This document shows, piece by piece, positions 1 through 6,159 of a stretch of 13,723 bases of DNA. The position numbers were made by a program, and so were the translations under genes. This DNA is from an uncultured Nitrospira sp. (GTDB lineage Bacteria > Nitrospirota > Nitrospiria > Nitrospirales > UBA8639). A model generated the notes under the pieces. It was not told where the DNA came from and did not search any database. It worked only from the letters and a program-made list of their open reading frames with translations. The stretch is taken from positions 1 to 13,723 of the forward strand of contig CABVRQ010000026.1 in the NCBI GenBank assembly GCA_902500695.1, written 5' to 3'. The first letter of the stretch is position 1; every line of letters begins with the position of its first letter.

Positions 1-1070
1 GGTGTGACATTCAGATTTTTGGGAGACTCGGGCGGTACATTGTCTATGCCTGCGATAGGGTGAGTGCGGAGTTTGATTGTGGGTTGGTTCCAAGCCGGTT
101 CTTCGCTGTAATACCATTTCCATTCGTTTCCGTCTCGAAAGATTATATTTCTCTCTACCCCATTTGATTGTACGACCCGTTCATTTTGAATAGTTCTCAT
201 GTCGTTAAGGTGAGTGGTAGCAAAATACAGGTTGTCATTATTGCTACCAGGATGAGTCCCACCAGCGGGAACATATATTAATGTGATGGTGTTGTTATCA
301 TCGTGTAAATAGGCGTCGAGCCCGGACCAGCCCCAAGCGAGGGCACTGATACCGCCCAATTCCGTAAGACTCCAAGCATTGGATCCTCTAGATGCAGATT
401 TTAGCTGTCCCCCCTCAGCAGTAGTAAGGTACAGACCGAATTGGCTGCCATCATAGACCCAACCTGCAGCATAGACTTCGCTCCCACCTGAGGAATATGC
501 GCCACCGACCGCCCCTTCCACCGTCCAACTTTTCCCGTCAACCGACGTCGCTCCATACACCCGGGAATCAACACTAATATTACATCCACAAGTTCCTCCT
601 CCACCAAAGTTACATGTCTGAGAACCCCCTGGCGATTCGACACCAAAGTATCCGTAAAATTTCCCCTTTGAAGGAAGGTACTTAATATAGGCGGTTCGGA
701 TCCCTTCTTCCTGGGAGCTTACGGGTACAAAGTCATGTGGCTTCAACACGGGATTACTTCCGAATTTTGTAAAATTCACGCCGTCCGTACTGGTGGCAAG
801 ACCAAGTGATTGGTGATTGACATCACCATCCGCATCCCAACACCCGTTAAACCCTGCGAGATAATGCAGATAATAGACTCCCCCTACCTTTGATATACCA
901 CTGACGGCAATGCCAGATTTATTTTCCCAGGCAACGCCGGAACTGTTTTGGAGGACAACTCCTTTTTCGGTCCAATCGGACAGCTTTTCCGGAATCGTAT
1001 CCAGGGCATAGACCTGAATCGTCATAAAGAAAGGTAGTATCGCAACAACTAAAATTTGCATGACAAACAT
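1..1070 (-). CDS. Secreted beta-propeller protein, glycoside-hydrolase-like (3' end missing)
   Basis: The reading frame is open from an ATG at 1070 to the window edge (356 codons, C-terminus missing). The start is chosen because AAGGAGGG lies 8 bases upstream; an in-frame ATG at 1061 is the alternative. Residues 1-22 form a Sec signal peptide (hydrophobic core, then VYA before LDT), so the protein is exported. The mature part has the repeated beta-strand pattern of GH43/GH32-type five-bladed propellers or sialidase-like proteins: STDGVNF (about 94-100) followed by NPVL, and SVDGKSW (about 176-182), both Asp-box-like S-x-D-G-x-x-aromatic turns. A Gly/Cys-rich loop with C152, C160 and C162 interrupts one blade. 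At about 346-355 the sequence VPPESPKNLN is a typical lead-in to a fibronectin type III domain, so more domains probably follow outside the window. A role in binding or cutting a glycan fits the neighbouring polysaccharide operon, but catalytic residues cannot be assigned. It is divergent from the GNAT gene at 2298. Confidence 0.75.
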   Translation of the reverse strand, partial: MFVMQILVVAILPFFMTIQVYALDTIPEKLSDWTEKGVVLQNSSGVAWENKSGIAVSGISKVGGVYYLHYLAGFNGCWDADGDVNHQSLGLATSTDGVNFTKFGSNPVLKPHDFVPVSSQEEGIRTAYIKYLPSKGKFYGYFGVESPGGSQTCNFGGGGTCGCNISVDSRVYGATSVDGKSWTVEGAVGGAYSSGGSEVYAAGWVYDGSQFGLYLTTAEGGQLKSASRGSNAWSLTELGGISALAWGWSGLDAYLHDDNNTITLIYVPAGGTHPGSNNDNLYFATTHLNDMRTIQNERVVQSNGVERNIIFRDGNEWKWYYSEEPAWNQPTIKLRTHPIAGIDNVPPESPKNLNVT

Positions 1071-1112
1071 CTGGCATACCCTCCTTAAAAATTCAAATTG
1101 CCAATGCGCAAA

Positions 1113-1164
1113 CTCTGTTTCTGCCCAATTTTCATTTATCCCCCATTCATTTCATGAAACAGAG
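1113..1164. repeat. 9-bp inverted repeat with internal palindrome upstream of the propeller gene
   Basis: CTCTGTTTC at 1113-1121 is perfectly inverted as GAAACAGAG at 1156-1164. The right arm overlaps a 10-bp palindrome, TTTCATGAAA (1150-1159). The structure lies 43-94 bases upstream of the start at 1070. It could be an operator or, if transcribed, a leader hairpin with a 34-base loop. A related palindrome lies upstream of the dioxygenase gene at 5658-5670. Confidence 0.35.
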
Positions 1165-1295
1165 CAAATAATAAAGGAAGCAAAATATGGACCATCGGGG
1201 ATATTAACTCGCTCGACCGGATTCAAAGAGATAAATTTTTCCCTAGAATTCCTTGGCTTCCCTTTCGGGGGAAAAAGGCAAACCTTAAGCCTAGT

Positions 1296-1326
1296 ATAGT
1301 AGGACTAGAAAATAAGTCTGGGTCAA
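1296..1326 (-). promoter_or_regulatory. Possible sigma-70 type promoter for the propeller gene
   Basis: On the minus strand TTGACC (1326-1321) and TACTAT (1301-1296) resemble -35 and -10 boxes, separated by 19 bases, longer than the usual 16-18. Transcription from here would give a leader of about 220 bases before the start at 1070. Just downstream, TTCCC and GGGAA (around 1256-1272) can pair as a short hairpin. This is only a sequence match and is weak. Confidence 0.2.
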
Positions 1327-1808
1327 TGGCAATCCTAAGAAGTCCATTTCCAAATACTATGGCTTTTTAAGAAGCCTAAAACGAAAAACGATACATGCAT
1401 CAAACCTAGTGGGTTATATGCAGGTCCTAGCATTCACTATTAGTACTTACATTCCATTAAATCCTTGTGGGTACAATTATCCAAACAGTGAGTTAGGCAT
1501 ACGGTTTAGCATTCTCTAGATGCGGTTCTTCAATGACCACAAAGTGTAATTGGCATAGCGTGGGGGGAAAGGTAAAAGTACCCTCTTGAAGTCGTGGAAG
1601 TCCTCATAACCGTTCAACAATGTGACAATTACTTTCAGATCCATCCCACACAAATCACCCAGTGAAGAAAAAATAGGCGTCACCCAGATGTTTCTTCCTC
1701 TTTAATCCTCCAGGCAAAGGCGGATGGGGGCTTCGGTAGAAGAGGAATGACGGTTAGCCCATTAAAAATTTCGCGGGTTGCATGTCAGAGAAGATTGGTT
1801 GAAAAAAA

Positions 1809-2039
1809 CTTGAATCTCACCCCCCTGAGCAGAAAACATTTTGGATGAGAGCCGTCACTCTACGTTGAACTTCCAAACTCAAGGGGGCTTGGCTTAGCTG
1901 ACTAGCTCAAGAAGCTCATGCCAGTCCACCGAAGGAAAAGAAACCACCCTTCCATTTAGATTTGTGTTCGATGAACAGTACTCCCTCATGCCCTTCGATG
2001 CATGACCGAGTAGATCAACAACAGGGGGGTCAGATCAAG
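1809..2039. repeat. Imperfect inverted-repeat pair bounding 231 bp (possible mini-element remnant)
   Basis: The left arm at 1809-1827 reads CTTGAATCTCACCCCCCTG. The right arm at 2022-2039, read on the minus strand, is CTTGATCTGACCCCCCTG: the same word with one base missing and one changed. The arms point inward in the manner of terminal inverted repeats. The 190 bases between them contain no open frame for a transposase. The right arm contains the stop codon of the small minus-strand frame at 2035-2238. No target-site duplication is obvious, so a chance or purely structural origin is possible. Confidence 0.3.
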
Positions 2040-2238
2040 GCAGCAGCTCACTCCCTGGCTTCAGCATTTTTGCCGGACCGAGCGAATGATCCGCTACCAG
2101 CAAACATTGCAGTCCCTCTGTAATGAAATGAATATTGGGTCTCACGTAAAAGGGAAAGGTCGAATTTGTATGTGTTTCCTGGGAAGAGGAACTCCCCATG
2201 GAAGTCGCAGGTAAGAGAAATAATATGCACAACTTCAT
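2035..2238 (-). CDS. Small putative exported peptide, unknown family
   Basis: A 67-residue frame starts at an ATG (2236-2238) with GGAAGG 7 bases upstream, a good SD site. An in-frame TTG at 2253 would add five residues but has less support. The N-terminus MKLCILFLLPATSMGS is hydrophobic and looks like a short signal peptide. The remainder is rich in Ser and Thr at first and then carries LLVADHSLGPAKM, with no family that I recognise. The stop codon lies in the right arm of the inverted repeat ending at 2039. A second frame on the same strand is also open over much of the region, which weakens the coding case. It could be a real small secreted protein, a truncated gene or chance. Confidence 0.3.
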   Translation of the reverse strand: MKLCILFLLPATSMGSSSSQETHTNSTFPFYVRPNIHFITEGLQCLLVADHSLGPAKMLKPGSELLP

Positions 2239-2297
2239 CGTGATGCCTTCCAAGCCAAAGACGGACGGGATGCTGAGTAAAGGTTAAAGGTTATTGA

Positions 2298-3023
2298 ATG
2301 ACATTCGCGAAAATCGTGAACAGATCGTATGAACGAGTCCGAGAATTAGTAGGCGGAGCGAGGTCCCTTGGCCTACTCTATACAATTGCATGTATTTCCG
2401 AGCGGCTTATTCCTGCTTCTCTTTTTCGGGTAGGCCATGAACTGCTTATGGAAATTAACCTTCAAGGGGACTTGGTTTCTGATAGAGACCAGGGGGAACT
2501 GATCTGGGCAGGGCTAGAAGATCCCGAGTGGCTTTCCGGATTCAAACCTTCGAATCTGCTCTCTCGATTGAAGCGTTCGGCTTTACAAAATGAGCGGCTC
2601 ATGATGGGCGATCGTGTTCTCATGTTCAAGCAGAATGGGATGTTGAGTGCATATGTTTGGTTTCGTACAGACTCCTTTAAAGAGGTGGCTGATGGAATTA
2701 CATATGCTTTGTCTCCAAAAACTGTCTGGCTGTATGACGCAAGAGTTGATACCGCGTACCGGGGGAAAGGAATGTATAGGAGATTACTCAAGGCTGCGGC
2801 GCGTGACCTTACGAAGTTCGGTTATTCCCGTATAGTGCTCGCAGTAGATAATTTAAACCGAAATGCTGTGCGAGGCCATCTAGCGGCCGACGCCATTATT
2901 GTCGGACGAGTGCTATTGGTGAGGGTATTTGGCCGTGGAGTATGCATGGCAAAAACAGACAAGGCATCAGGGTTTAGATTCGCCTATGGCGGACCGAATA
3001 GTCCTATTAAATTAACAATCTGA
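2298..3023 (+). CDS. GNAT-family N-acyltransferase
   Basis: This 241-residue protein starts at ATG 2298, with AAAGG 8 bases upstream. The last 130 residues show the GNAT fold: strand VWLYDARVDTAYRGKGMY (about 143-160) contains the acyl-CoA pyrophosphate loop R155-G-K-G-M-Y, followed by the helix RRLLKAAARDL, strand RIVLAVD and the N-x-N-A segment around 186-190. The first 140 residues are a divergent N-terminal half, with a hydrophobic stretch near 24-50 that could touch the membrane. The family moves an acetyl or longer acyl group from CoA (or a carrier protein) to an amine. In this setting an amino sugar of the surface glycan is a reasonable guess, but the substrate is not shown by the sequence. 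No strong terminator follows. It is separated by about 400 bp from the methyltransferase gene on the same strand and probably has its own transcript. Confidence 0.75.
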   Translation: MTFAKIVNRSYERVRELVGGARSLGLLYTIACISERLIPASLFRVGHELLMEINLQGDLVSDRDQGELIWAGLEDPEWLSGFKPSNLLSRLKRSALQNERLMMGDRVLMFKQNGMLSAYVWFRTDSFKEVADGITYALSPKTVWLYDARVDTAYRGKGMYRRLLKAAARDLTKFGYSRIVLAVDNLNRNAVRGHLAADAIIVGRVLLVRVFGRGVCMAKTDKASGFRFAYGGPNSPIKLTI

Positions 3024-3091
3024 TCCACCCGACAATGCCCCCAGCTGACCTTTTGCAGGATCCCCTCTGGTCGTCGTTATGAATCTGCCAC

Positions 3092-3382
3092 TTAGATCGT
3101 CCAGCGAGTGAACCGTGCAAACATTGGTTCTGTAGGGAGACCAAAGGAATTGAAAAAACGCTGCGGTGCAATGACACCCACAAGTGCCACTCGCATTAAT
3201 GGGAAAGAACCGGGCACGAATTCAACACACATTTCCAAATATCCTCCTCCCTTAGGTTGTTGGGGAACACAATCATGCCAATACAGATAGACATTCCCGG
3301 TAGATCCAAGATTGGTGATTCGATGGAAAACCCGAAAATGGGGAAAGAATAACGTTGTCTGTCCTAGTTTCCAGAAAACCAG
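3092..3382 (-). pseudogene. Open frame without start codon, possible gene remnant
   Basis: The minus strand is open for 96 codons between a TAA at 3385-3383 and a TAA at 3094-3092. No ATG, GTG or TTG occurs in the 5' half, so it cannot be a complete gene. The translation looks protein-like: LFFPHFRVFHRITNLGS followed by GNVYLYWHD, then a Gly-Gly-Gly turn and LEMCVEFVPGSFPLM. The first part resembles a beta-sandwich repeat seen in secreted bacterial proteins (phrases of the kind TNLGS followed by alternating hydrophobic residues). The family assignment is only an impression. It fills most of the 400-bp gap between the GNAT and methyltransferase genes on the opposite strand; otherwise that gap holds nothing I can identify. 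Confidence 0.35.
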
Positions 3383-3420
3383 TTACACATTCCAAATCTC
3401 AGAAACCTTAGGAGGCAGGC

Positions 3421-4437
3421 ATGACCGGTGCATTCGTCAGACGTATAACCAGCCTTGCAAAGCAGGCCATTAAGTCCAATAAAACGCTGGACAGCCTGTT
3501 TTATGATCTTGCCAATATGGGCGAGTTTAGCAGCCTGTACCAACATGAGAAGATGTTGGCAGACCATCTACGGGTGGACACCTATCATGACGCCATTCGC
3601 GCCCATATCAAGCCGGGAAATACGGCTATTGATCTGGGCACGGGTACAGGAATTCTTGCACTGTATGCCGCACGACAGGGAGCCACGGTCTACGCCATCG
3701 ATCACTCCAGTTTCATTAGGATTGCGCAAAAAATTGCCGAGAAAAATGGTACCGATACCATCAAATTCGTGCGTTCCAATAGCCGGCGCTTCAATCCCCC
3801 CGAGAAAGTGGATTTCATCATTCATGAACAGATGGGCGACGATCTGTTTAACGAGAACATGATACAGAACTTACTGGACCTGAAGCGGCGAGCTTTAAAG
3901 AGCAACGGCAAGATTTTACCGGGACGATTCGAACTGTTTCTGGAGCCAGTCGCTCTAAAAAAACAATACAGAATGCCGTTTCTTTGGGAGAAACCTGTGA
4001 CCGTGCGTGATCTTCCACAGGGCGTTGACTTCAGTTTCTTGCGCGATCTTCCTGAAGCTAAGGAGTTTCAACCGCCCGGATACATTCGACACTTCCTGGA
4101 GGAAGCAGCGCTGGACTTCTATCTTTGCGAGCCAAAGCCGATACTGACATTTGACCTGAACGAGATGGACAATGGCAAGGCGATACCAAAAGAATGGCTG
4201 GCGACCCGACGTGTAAATCGGGCCGGAGGTTTTGATGGGTTTTGTCTATTCTTTCGGGCAGACTTTGGAAAAGGCATTCAGCTTGATACTCGTCCGGGTT
4301 CTACCCATTGGCCAAACCGGCTATTCCGAATGCCGCATGTGGAGTATGCCGTAGGTGATACGATTCGATATGCCGTGCAGGCCGTGGATATCAGAAGATC
4401 ATATACTTGGGCATTCACCATTGATAAAACGACGTAG
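3421..4437 (+). CDS. PRMT-like class I SAM-dependent methyltransferase
   Basis: This 338-residue protein starts at ATG 3421, with AGGAGG 5 bases upstream. It has the order of motifs of protein arginine methyltransferases. First comes an N-terminal Y-x-H-E-x-M-L-x-D-x-x-R-x-x-x-Y segment (Y40, H42, E43, R51, Y55), which in PRMTs closes over SAM. Motif I is DLGTGTGIL (71-79), followed by acidic D94 at the end of strand 2. A double-E loop has E136 and E145 exactly nine residues apart (HEQMGDDLFNE). A C-terminal THW loop has T295-H296-W297. The region after 165 would be the beta-barrel substrate domain. In eukaryotic PRMTs these loops position the arginine guanidino group, so N-methylation of a guanidino or similar group is plausible. 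A small-molecule or sugar substrate is equally possible here. A decayed second copy of its 3' end lies at about 5750-6000, beyond the dioxygenase gene. It is probably cytoplasmic; there is no signal peptide. Confidence 0.85.
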   Translation: MTGAFVRRITSLAKQAIKSNKTLDSLFYDLANMGEFSSLYQHEKMLADHLRVDTYHDAIRAHIKPGNTAIDLGTGTGILALYAARQGATVYAIDHSSFIRIAQKIAEKNGTDTIKFVRSNSRRFNPPEKVDFIIHEQMGDDLFNENMIQNLLDLKRRALKSNGKILPGRFELFLEPVALKKQYRMPFLWEKPVTVRDLPQGVDFSFLRDLPEAKEFQPPGYIRHFLEEAALDFYLCEPKPILTFDLNEMDNGKAIPKEWLATRRVNRAGGFDGFCLFFRADFGKGIQLDTRPGSTHWPNRLFRMPHVEYAVGDTIRYAVQAVDIRRSYTWAFTIDKTT

Positions 4438-4641
4438 GTTCAATAGCCGACAAAGCTATTCCACATATATCCAAGACCTGGCCTCATGGGTATTTGTCGA
4501 AAGCCAAAGATGAAGCCTCTTGTTAAATTCCCTCGTAAATGAAAGAAGACCACCAGCCGACATCGCGCGTAACGAAGGGCAAGACCCGCGAACGCCCGAT
4601 GTGAGCCTCGCGCAATGCGGTGGCACACCATACCTCACAAG
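4438..4641. other. Intergenic region between convergent genes, with duplicated 3' flank
   Basis: The methyltransferase (plus) and dioxygenase (minus) genes converge here. AATAGC (4442-4447) and GCTATT (4455-4460) form a 6-bp stem with a 7-base loop just after the methyltransferase stop, but no U-tract follows, so terminator function is doubtful. The block around 4511-4551 resembles 6076-6115, the matching position after the decayed copy. The stretch from about 4560 to 4630 is visibly richer in GC than its surroundings and is unexplained. Confidence 0.4.
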
Positions 4642-5559
4642 TCACAAATCTCCATTAAGGTAATCATGAAGAGTCCCACAGTTTTTCACGGTAGTTGTAA
4701 AATAGTCGTTCTGCTCTTCCTGGTGATATTTGACGTTCGGATTTCGATTATTTCTGTTTTCCTTTATTAGGGCGCTAAGAACATACCTATTATTCTTTGT
4801 CGAGTTTTGTCCACCCCGATGAATTAAACTAGAAGAATACAATAGAACATCACCTTTATCGGCGATGAATTGTTTGATGTCCTCGTCTTTAACGACGTAT
4901 TGCTGATGAAAAACACTGCTATATTTCAGTTTTAGAAGGTAAATTAATCGAAAAAACGGATAGGCCATCAGTTTGAGTAAAAATATTTTGCCTTCCTTTG
5001 CGACCGCAAATTTAAGATTACTTCGACTTTTCAAGCACCAATCTACATATTCCTTTTTTCCTTGCAGGAATGAACGAAGAACAGTGTATTTGTATATCTT
5101 GTTTTTCTTCCCCCAATGAGATCCTGGTACATATTCCGTCGGACCGTTGGCCGCGTGCAATAACTCTAAGGGGATAATCAAGTTACATTCTTCGCTGACA
5201 CGACAAGGAGAATCCGTGTGCAGCATTTGTGCATCATTTTTGGCATCTGATATCAACACCGAGATATCGGTTACCAGAGAGTTTGATCCCAAAACCTCAA
5301 TGAGTATCTCTTTATTCTTTGTGCAAAACTCTTGAAGGATTTTTTTTGCGACCAAACTGTCGTGAACACCGATAGCGCGTCTTTTTGAAAGCAGGGTGAA
5401 TGTTTTTACTTTTTCTGCTTCCTTTTGGTTTATAAACGCTTTCATCTCATCAATGAGCGATTCTCTAATGGTGTTCCGAAAAACAAGAAATCCATTTTCC
5501 TCATACGATGCCACTTGCTTATTGTATGAACCTGGCAAATCTCTTACGCCTGCATTCAT
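4642..5559 (-). CDS. PhyH-family Fe(II)/2-oxoglutarate dioxygenase
   Basis: This 305-residue protein starts at ATG 5559, with AAAGG 7 bases upstream. It matches the phytanoyl-CoA dioxygenase (PhyH) superfamily. The N-terminal segment NGFLVFRNTI is the usual opening strand. The iron-binding H-x-D is H114-T-D116. GPTEYVPGSHW (139-149) is the conserved loop after the core strands. The distal iron-binding His is H247 (LIHRGG), and R258 (NNRYVLS) would bind the 2-oxoglutarate carboxylate. All three iron ligands are therefore present and the enzyme is probably active, hydroxylating or otherwise oxidising a small molecule. A basic, hydrophobic insert (about 155-220) separates the two halves of the core and may shape the substrate site or contact membrane. 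The gene is AT-rich: 4981-5040 is about 37% GC, against about 55% in 12421-12480 of the ligase gene. This suggests separate acquisition. It lies between the methyltransferase gene and that gene's decayed duplicate. The substrate is unknown. Confidence 0.85.
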   Translation of the reverse strand: MNAGVRDLPGSYNKQVASYEENGFLVFRNTIRESLIDEMKAFINQKEAEKVKTFTLLSKRRAIGVHDSLVAKKILQEFCTKNKEILIEVLGSNSLVTDISVLISDAKNDAQMLHTDSPCRVSEECNLIIPLELLHAANGPTEYVPGSHWGKKNKIYKYTVLRSFLQGKKEYVDWCLKSRSNLKFAVAKEGKIFLLKLMAYPFFRLIYLLKLKYSSVFHQQYVVKDEDIKQFIADKGDVLLYSSSLIHRGGQNSTKNNRYVLSALIKENRNNRNPNVKYHQEEQNDYFTTTVKNCGTLHDYLNGDL

Positions 5560-5657
5560 TGGTTCGCCTTTGTTTTATGCATTACGAATCCTTCATCACA
5601 TTAACGTTTCTGCTCTTGTTGATCAGGACACTCATGGCCTGCCATAATTTTGCGCCA

Positions 5658-5670
5658 GTTTCATTGAAAC
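5658..5670. promoter_or_regulatory. Palindrome upstream of the dioxygenase gene, possible operator
   Basis: GTTTCATTGAAAC is a perfect 6-1-6 palindrome 99 bases upstream of the dioxygenase start. The half-site TTTCA is the same as in the TTTCATGAAA palindrome about 80 bases upstream of the propeller gene start, though there the halves abut without a spacer base. A shared regulator is possible, but AT-rich half-sites of this size arise easily by chance. Confidence 0.25.
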
Positions 5671-5749
5671 ACATTACTTCTTCGGGCTACCTTGCCTAAA
5701 ACTGGAGTGCTGGGATAAATGACTGCAGTGGCCGGTGTCGCAGCGGACT

Positions 5750-6000
5750 GTGCGAACAAATCTCTGCGAGCAGGAGCCCTCGGTGACATTCGACCTGAAT
5801 GAGCTGGACAACGACAGCATGATAGCCACGCATTGGGAGGCGAACCGACAAGTCCCCTGGGGCGAACCCATTGGCAAAACGGCTCTTTCGAATACCACTT
5901 ATAGTGGCATGCCCTTGCCGATACGATTCAATATGCGGTGCAGACTGAGGATATCAGAAGATCATATACTTAGGCATTCATCAATGCTTAGACGACAAAG
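5750..6000 (+). pseudogene. Decayed duplicate of the 3' end of the PRMT-like methyltransferase gene
   Basis: Translation of 5763-5855 gives LCEQEPSVTFDLNELDN and onward, matching LCEPKPILTFDLNEMDN of the intact gene (residues 235-251) and continuing to its R-x-V at about 265. About 80 bases of the intact sequence are then absent. Similarity resumes at the THW codons (ACCCATTGG in both) and continues in a shifted frame to the C-terminus. A 23-base run at 5949-5971 is identical to 4386-4408. In the homologous frame the Trp codon of the SYTWAF segment has become TAG (5971-5973). The copy therefore has no 5' part and carries a deletion, a frameshift and a stop. A 90-codon open frame at 5735-6007 crosses these lesions in one frame and is probably an artefact, although it could in principle be translated. 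The flank after it (6076-6115) also resembles the flank after the intact gene. Confidence 0.8.
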
Positions 6001-6159
6001 CCTGTAAAGCCTGAAGGTCTTCTACTCGTATTTCTAAAACCATGCCCCCACCAGAATTGGCTCAACAAAAAAAATTGAAGTCTTCTTAAATCGGTCCGCA
6101 TGAATGAAGGAAGACAAGTCCGCAGAAGTCCTTGCCACCACATTCTCACCAACCAATTT
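6001..6159. other. Intergenic region downstream of the polysaccharide operon
   Basis: The first part continues the duplicated methyltransferase 3' flank. On the minus strand, which is the transcript end of the operon, a run of eight or more T residues is present at about 6066-6074, but the GAAGACTTC just before it cannot form a hairpin with a normal loop. No confident terminator is seen. Confidence 0.4.

Larger units (their letters stand above)
1071..2297. other. Gene-poor 1.2-kb region between divergent genes
   Basis: No convincing full gene is seen. On the minus strand, 1516-1695 is open for about 60 codons and contains a possible 42-residue reading frame from an ATG at 1644 (it includes LLNGYEDFHDF and LLPFPPRYANY, which look protein-like), but there is no good SD site and no recognised family. 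It may be debris of an older gene. Other contents are listed separately: a leader inverted repeat, a candidate promoter, an imperfect inverted-repeat pair at 1809-2039 and a small exported peptide frame at 2035-2238. No tRNA, CRISPR array or clear terminator is visible. Confidence 0.5.

Noticed and set aside
1060..1299. A 79-codon plus-strand open frame.
   Set aside because: It overlaps the start and leader of the propeller gene in antisense, has no SD site and no recognisable features.
1250..1330. AAAAAGGCAAACC on the plus strand, resembling the start of a cyclic-di-GMP-I riboswitch.
   Set aside because: The expected GNRA-capped hairpin and GGGACGCAAAGC segment do not follow, and no gene begins within a useful distance on that strand.
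4442..4460. Stem-loop just after the methyltransferase stop codon as a terminator.
   Set aside because: The stem is only six A/T-rich pairs and no U-tract follows.
4440..4638. Minus-strand open frames of about 60 codons between the methyltransferase and dioxygenase genes.
   Set aside because: Two overlapping frames are open at once in a GC-rich patch, neither has an SD site, and part of the region is duplicated methyltransferase flank.
5735..6007. A 90-codon open frame that could be called a small gene.
   Set aside because: Its two halves match the methyltransferase gene in different frames around a deletion, so the open frame is a by-product of decay.
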